Assembly: GCA_037576215.1 (NCBI GenBank)
Contig: JBANDB010000005.1
Location: 5,022,001-5,086,000 of the forward strand
Origin: Armillaria gallica
Lineage: Eukaryota; Basidiomycota; Agaricomycetes; Agaricales; Physalacriaceae
Direction of reading: 5' to 3'
DNA: 64,000 nucleotides
Below the pieces are notes generated by a model. The model worked only from the letters and a program-made list of their open reading frames with translations, ran no database searches and was not told the DNA's origin. The first letter of the stretch is position 1. Every line of letters begins with the position of its first letter. The translations under genes and the position numbers were made by a program. Below, piece by piece: positions 58,600 to 64,000 of the stretch.

Positions 58600-59042
58600 G
58601 TAAGACCCGAACTTTCAATCTAGGGTAATGCAACGGCTGTATTGCATTTGTACAGTCACCGTTGAGTCCCATGATGATTGACCGTCAAGATTTGACTAAT
58701 AGCGCTTAGCAAGAAGGAACGTGTTTCGGTATGAATAAACTTTAGCTCAAAGCTAGGGAATATACAGCTTTGAGTAAACTACTTATATACTAAAGTGAGG
58801 GTCCTCTAAAGGGTACTAAGATGAGGGTACCATGTTAGAAAGTGAATAAGCCAAGTACACAGTAGCCAAGAAATCATACATGTCAGTGGAGTAAGTGGAG
58901 CTCCATGAAGCGAGCGGAGCTTATGACGATGTGAAGATTTATGAAGGCTCCCCAGGAGTCACGGGTCTGAAGATAAGATGTGAGTAAGCATCTTATCTTA
59001 TCCTGATAAGATAAGATGCTTGAAAATAAATAAATTGTAACA
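58600..59042 (-). repeat. 5' LTR of the outer gypsy element
   Basis: 443 bp, pairs with 41630-42073. It differs at about 20 positions, all transitions at CpG-derived sites. Confidence 0.95.
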
Positions 59043-59047
59043 CCCAG

Positions 59048-61764
59048 TCTCTGCCCCTGCATATTCAGCCTCTACTGCTAAATTCCCTGCTGCTTCATAC
59101 TTGGCTATAGCTACCTGGAGATGTCTGTACCTAGATTCTCGATCACCTCTGCCTTTGGCACCAGATTTAGTCTTTGGAATCTCCAATCCTGAGCCATTTT
59201 TACCATTCTTTATATACCAGTCCAACTGCAAATCCAATGCCACTATTGTGAGATATCCATTTGCACCACGCCATATTTTGTATGCTTCCTCAAGTGCCTG
59301 AGAAGTCCGATAAGGATCACATCCATCAATGGCTTCTTCTGCATGTGCAATCCTGGCAGCATGAGTACAATCTTTGTCAGCATTCTGGGAAGCAACATTC
59401 TTCATATACTAAGCCATGGTATGTTTGATAGCACGATTGTTCCCAGAGCTATCCTGGTCATGGACAAGTTTCTGCAATGCTGTACATTCCTCAGATGTGA
59501 GGGACTTCAGGTAACTGGAAGCTCCATTTTTCTTGTACATTTGAAGAGCATTGAAGTAATTTAAGGACATATTTGGCCGAATATGAGCTGCCTGTCACCA
59601 GTTGCAAAATGCACCTTCATTTAAATCATTCATTGATTCCATCCAGGCACTTTCAATTTGCTCAGAAGTTGCAGTGTCAATTGCTCCTCCTGCCAAGAAT
59701 TCAGAAGTGAATCTTTCCCAAGTCTCTAGTGCTCCTGTACAGAATGAAACCAGTAAAGGAGACAGGTGAGGTAGCTGGAGCTTGCACTGGAGAACAGCAT
59801 ATATAGCCTCTGGCATCTCCCATAGTTTCCCATCCAGTGAGCCTGTTTCATATGACATGTCTGGGCTAAGGAGCAGATTGGGATCGGCAATGATTTTATG
59901 CAGGTGGGATTTTACTTTTTCATGCAGAGGGCCTAATTTAAGCATGTTTGTTTCACTTCAAAGAGGACCACATATTTCACGCATATAGAGAACCCCAATG
60001 GCCTGGTAGTAGATTGTAATGACCACAAATTCATGTTGGGTTGCATTATCCTCACATTCATGTTTAACATTGTGCTCCATGTGGTTCAATGTTCAGCTTG
60101 CTTTGTTTTGTTCAACATAGCTCAAGAATTGAAGGATAAGATCAAGATATGTGATAATTATTGCACATGCTTCAGCATGAGATTGAAAGCAGGTATTGCT
60201 TGTATCAGGGAAACAGAGTGTAAAACCCATCTCAAGATCCCAAAAATACTGAAGTGTATCTTGCTGACCACACTTTCAGTTCTTGTGGCAAAATACAGCA
60301 CCAGCTAGACTTGAGACCTTAATTGCCCCACCCTGTGTATGATCTTCTGCACGTTTTGCAGCTGCAGTCCCTGCTGCAAGATCAGCAGCTGCTGCATTAT
60401 TCCGATTGTACATTTTGATTGGGCCAGAAACACCATTCTCCTCTCACCATCTTGACATATGAGTACATCCTCCTTTGAATGCATTCATCTCTTTATGCAT
60501 ACAGCATCCAGCCCAGATCAAGAGATCAATATTCTTCTTCTGACTGTCATCCAATTTTGCAAATTCAGCTTCTCCCAGTTCAAAGGCAAACCTGCAAAAG
60601 GCTTTATCATGGTGTGTTTTTCTTTCATTCTGGGAAAGATTTTCCCAGCTTGCCATTCCACCTGCATTGATAATAGCCTCCTGTGACACCTTGAATAGAA
60701 TATCAAGAAGCTCATATGGTGTTGACTTTAGAATTGTTTTCTCCCCACACTTCTCATGTTCACATCTCTGCTTCCATGTTTGCAAAAGCCAAAACAGCTT
60801 CTTCTGGTCCTCTGCATAATCTGTATGCATTCCAGTAACTGCAATCCAGAAATCTCTAGCTTCTTCTCCACTTTGACAGTGAGAGCTATGCTTATAAATA
60901 CTGTATAGATCATCAACTAGATCTACCCATCCCTCGAGCTGAGTTTCACTTGTATGGTTGACTGCCATTTGAATTTCAAGAAAGAACTGTGTCTTGTGGT
61001 TATTCTCATCAATAACAGTTGCATGATGTGATTCCAGATTGTTATTTTTGTGAGTGGTGCCATCACCACTTATTGTTAGCCCTGGGATGAAAGATAAATA
61101 TAACTATTCATTGCATAGGCCATTAATATGACATACCTTTTGCATTTTTTATACATTGAACAACTTGCATCTTTGCTGCAGCCCCTCCCTCCAGTACAAT
61201 CCACTTTGTACTCTGATCTGAAACACTCCCTTCAACAGGGACTCCAAGGTGATTGGCCATTCTATTCAGAACACTAAGAACACGCTCAGGATTGACTCCA
61301 TCTTTAGCAATAAGATCATTGATTAATGAGCGCGTGTCATCAGGAATAATACCATGGTTCTTCAACTGGAGAGAAGGACCATCAACAATGGTAGTCTTTG
61401 TAGCATTTGCAATGTGATTTGGAACCCGTTTGATCTTTGCCTTTAGACTGTGAAGCTGCTTCCTATCCTCCACTCTCCCCTCTGCCTGAAGAGTCATCTT
61501 GGACATTATGACTTCAGATTCCTTCATTAGATGGGCAATCTCATCCTCCAAATCTCCAATGTATGTAGCCTTCTTGCCCAAATTCTCTGCTTGTGTCTCC
61601 ACCCTTTTCTGATTGCGTTTAAGCTTCTTCTGAAGACCATATAGGCACCATTGGTAATTCTCAGCATGTTTATGTGCCTGGGAAAGCTCTGTCAGGTCCA
61701 ATGGAGCTAGACTCTCCTGTCCCAATAGCATGGGTCCATCATGATTACGAGTCCGAGGTAACAA
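59048..61764 (-). pseudogene. Agaricomycete transposon-type gene of unnamed family, split and decayed
   Basis: Pieces on the minus strand assemble in order. A coiled-coil N-terminal part (61764-61123: LSQAHKHAENYQWCLYGLQ, LKAKIKRVPNHIANATKTT) ends at a GTATGT donor. An intron follows (acceptor ATCCCAG), then GLTISGDGTTHKNN, MAVNHTSETQLEGWVDLVDD, WIAVTGMHTDYAEDQKKLF and LLIWAGCCMHKEMNAFKGGC (to 60444). A later part holds GALETWERFTSEF, and the C-terminal EEAYKIWRGANG, RESRYRHLQVAIAKYEAAGN. Stops and frameshifts interrupt it, and the outer gypsy element is inserted at AETG|VESS. I have seen this conserved layout in repeated basidiomycete proteins and suspect a transposase-type or mobile-element gene (the SGDGTTHKN and CCMHKEMNAFKGG motifs), but I cannot name a superfamily. 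Confidence 0.6.
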
Positions 61765-64000
61765 GGATCATCCTTTTCTAAGTGATTTTGTGAGTAGGAC
61801 CCTGAGCGTTCTTAAGTTATACTTTAGAATTCAACAGTGACAAACATTGGCCCTTTTATGGCAACAGCTGTCTTTGATGCTCACGTCAACCTTTACCACG
61901 CTGAATTGTGTGCCAATACGAAGCTGAATGGTACACAAAAGGCAAGTTTTCTTCATTCTACTACTAATACTTTTCATGTTCCTTTCGTAGATACTTATTC
62001 TGCGCACTTGATCGCTGCAGTCCTGACCAAGTGAGCAGTGATCGAGTGGCTGTGCAGCTTCTTTTCTCCCTTGGACCACCACCTTGTCTTACCTCCATGC
62101 CCATATAGCATGTAGATTGTGCTCTTTCTTAGCATTAAAGGTATGATTTATTTATCTTATTACTTCTAATTGCTTTCTAGTTTCTTTCCATGCATCCGGC
62201 GGCCCTAAGAGCCCTGAATTGCATATATCCTGCCCCCACCCCCCCGCGTAAGCCCTCGGTGAAGGCAGCACTGTGATCCATCCATTCACGAAAACAGCGA
62301 TGACACCAGTAGGCTCCACAATGACAACGACCCATGCTGATCACTGCCATGGCCACAAATCTGACCCCCATCCCCACCCACTCAGTACCCCCTGGCATCG
62401 ACATTGGTGCCTATTGCTGCCATACACGACTTCCGCACACTACAAGAGTGTATGCCATGTCCTGGGATTTGACATTGACCATTATCTCAGCATGGGAAGG
62501 GCTACTGAAGGTGCACATAGACACGACGATGACGACCAATGAGGCAATGGCGATGATGATGACAACGACATGGGTGGGTGCCGTTATACTCCATTGCAGT
62601 GCTATGGGACGATCTAGGGGAGGGATACTGGGGAAGGAGAGCGTGGAGGGAACACACTGGAGGGTGGGAGACATCAAAGAGGATGGCAGGATGAAGATTG
62701 GGATCCTGGCAGCACACAACAACAACGATGATGACAGACGCACCCTTTTAGGCTTCGAAGGACGACTCGAGGGTGCAACAAATGTGCCCAGAACCATGAT
62801 CCCACGACTATTGCCTTGCCCACCGCCGCCCTTGCCAAACATCAACATTGGGGTCCCCTGCACCATGGATCTCCCCCAGCCTTCTCATACAAGAGAATCT
62901 CCCATTATTTGGGTGGAGGATTATGTGCCCACTGATGAGCCTCCAGGCTCTGTACGCTCAGAATTCGCGGATTTAGCCATCCATCACCCAATACCTTCAA
63001 AACGACGCCATTATAATCCTCACACACTCCATAACACTGCCAACACTCGATAATACCACAGATTTTCGCAGTATAAGCCACAAATATTCAGATCCAGTCC
63101 TAAAACCATGACATCCACTCCTCACACACTCCGTTATCCTTCCCAGCTCGCCTCGCATCACAATTACCGTATCCCACCATGGCAAGGCACCTTTGATCGA
63201 CAATCATCCTAAAATGGGATTGCTACATCACTCAGAAGCACCAGTTGACGCACCCATCAATCATTTAATGAAATGATGTGATTGACGCGTATATCCTTCC
63301 AGCTACGATAATTACAGCCACGGCAACTACAGACCGCATTTACTAAGGCTGTTACAGTGCCAAGACTTTGAATTATCGTTGCCCCATGCATACACCTCAG
63401 TATGGCAACTGCAGCTCAATAATCCACAGCTACACAGCACCTTATGATCCACTCATCGCTCAATAAAACCACACGGTTCACATCCATACATGGCAACATC
63501 GAGGACTTGCTGTTACTTTAGAACCACAGATACCATATTTTTACTATGGCTATTACAAAAGCCAAGGACTTACAGCCTTACTAAGGCTCCGAAGAATATT
63601 CTATTTATAAAATCGTACTTGTAGTATAAAAACCAGGTAGATACTGCATTTTTAGAGCTAGTTCTTACCCAGTTGACGAGACTACAGCATTAGCAGTCAG
63701 CTACAGTTACTCCAAGTTATTCCCCACCGCTTGCTTTACTCTTTAAACATTGTTGGTTGCACCAATACACGAAATCTTGTGTCAATAACTTGCTTTTGTC
63801 TTTTAATGCCACAACATTGCTTCACTTTCACCACATAGGATTGTTTCATCACTTTCACCTTCTACATCGCCATCGTTTCCATCACCCAGTTCAGTATTGC
63901 CTCCATGTAGGCCCAGTTCAGCTCCATAGGATCACCCTCGTCTTTATCATTGTTCAGAGTTGCCATGCATCTATTGCCACAACACCCCACTCAGCACCTC
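61765..64000. other. Right end of window: no supported gene
   Basis: This is probably the upstream part of the transposon-type element and flanking DNA. A 239-codon plus frame at 62334-63053 is rich in His, Met, Thr and Asp from ATG/ACG/GAT runs and has no domain, so I do not call it a gene. Beyond 63.06 kb only AT-rich sequence with scattered ACTAAGGCT motifs is seen. Confidence 0.35.

Larger units (their letters stand above)
41630..59042 (-). mobile_element. Outer Ty3/gypsy chromovirus, 17.4 kb including a nested element
   Basis: LTRs of 444 bp (41630-42073) and 443 bp (58600-59042) begin TG and end CA. They are flanked by the exact 5-bp duplication CCCAG (41625-41629; 59043-59047). Genes read on the minus strand, so the right LTR is the 5' LTR. 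Order: upstream ORF with a membrane segment, gag, a long pol N-terminal region, protease, [nested element], reverse transcriptase, RNase H, integrase, chromodomain. Without the nested insert it is about 8.7 kb. Many premature stops show it is inactive. The LTRs differ at about 20 positions, all transitions. Confidence 0.93.

Noticed and set aside
62334..63053. 239-codon plus-strand frame at the right end
   Set aside because: Composition is dominated by ATG/ACC/GAT runs, there are no motifs, and the minus strand is also partly open.

Overview
The window looks like nuclear DNA of an Agaricomycete (mushroom-forming basidiomycete). The genes have many short introns, mostly 46-60 nt with GT..AG ends. 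Several families seen are ones I know mainly from basidiomycetes: a fungal-type FunK1 kinase, DUF6533 and DUF6534 membrane proteins, a DUF6589-like fragment, a seven-helix protein family and a TKL-type kinase with a disordered N-terminus. The transposons are of the Ty3/gypsy chromovirus kind. No bacterial-style operons, rRNA, tRNA or CRISPR array were recognised. Exon structures were worked out by eye from reading frame and splice signals; nothing was aligned to a database.

Left third (1-17 kb): a small proline-rich protein (minus), a FunK1 kinase (plus) with a 202-bp MITE in a coding exon, a decayed DUF6589-like 3' fragment, a stretch of dispersed non-autonomous repeats, a DUF6533 gene, a DUF6534-type gene, and a seven-helix membrane protein (minus) with a TA-flanked MITE in one intron. 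Middle (17-30.5 kb): an MDR-type oxidoreductase, a Cu/Cd-type P1B ATPase, a 1609-codon gene that appears to fuse a pseudokinase to an active-looking kinase, and a 5'-truncated O-acetylhomoserine sulfhydrylase (minus). From 30.5 to 40.5 kb the sequence is gene-poor: a pyrimidine-rich repeat tract, an array of tiny exon-like cassettes on the minus strand, three clusters of the hexamer CCACGC, and a partial copy of the 3' end of the oxidoreductase gene.

Right third (40.5-64 kb): a stack of nested transposons. A minus-strand transposon-type gene (59-61.8 kb, continuing at 41.6 kb) is split by a 17.4-kb Ty3/gypsy element (41630-59042, 443-444-bp LTRs, 5-bp target duplication CCCAG). That element is itself split between protease and reverse transcriptase by a second, younger gypsy chromovirus (45400-54131, 523-525-bp LTRs, target duplication GAGTT). 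The inner element has intact gag and pol plus a spliced gene on the opposite strand. The outer element carries an extra ORF with a transmembrane segment upstream of gag. Its premature stops are mostly CGA to TGA or CAG to TAG changes, and substitutions between LTR copies in both elements fall at former CpG sites, which points to methylation-linked C-to-T decay.

The observations most worth a second look are the pseudokinase-kinase fusion, the MITE that brings its own splice acceptor into a kinase exon, the antisense gene in the inner retrotransposon, the upstream ORF in the outer one, and the mini-exon array near 34 kb.
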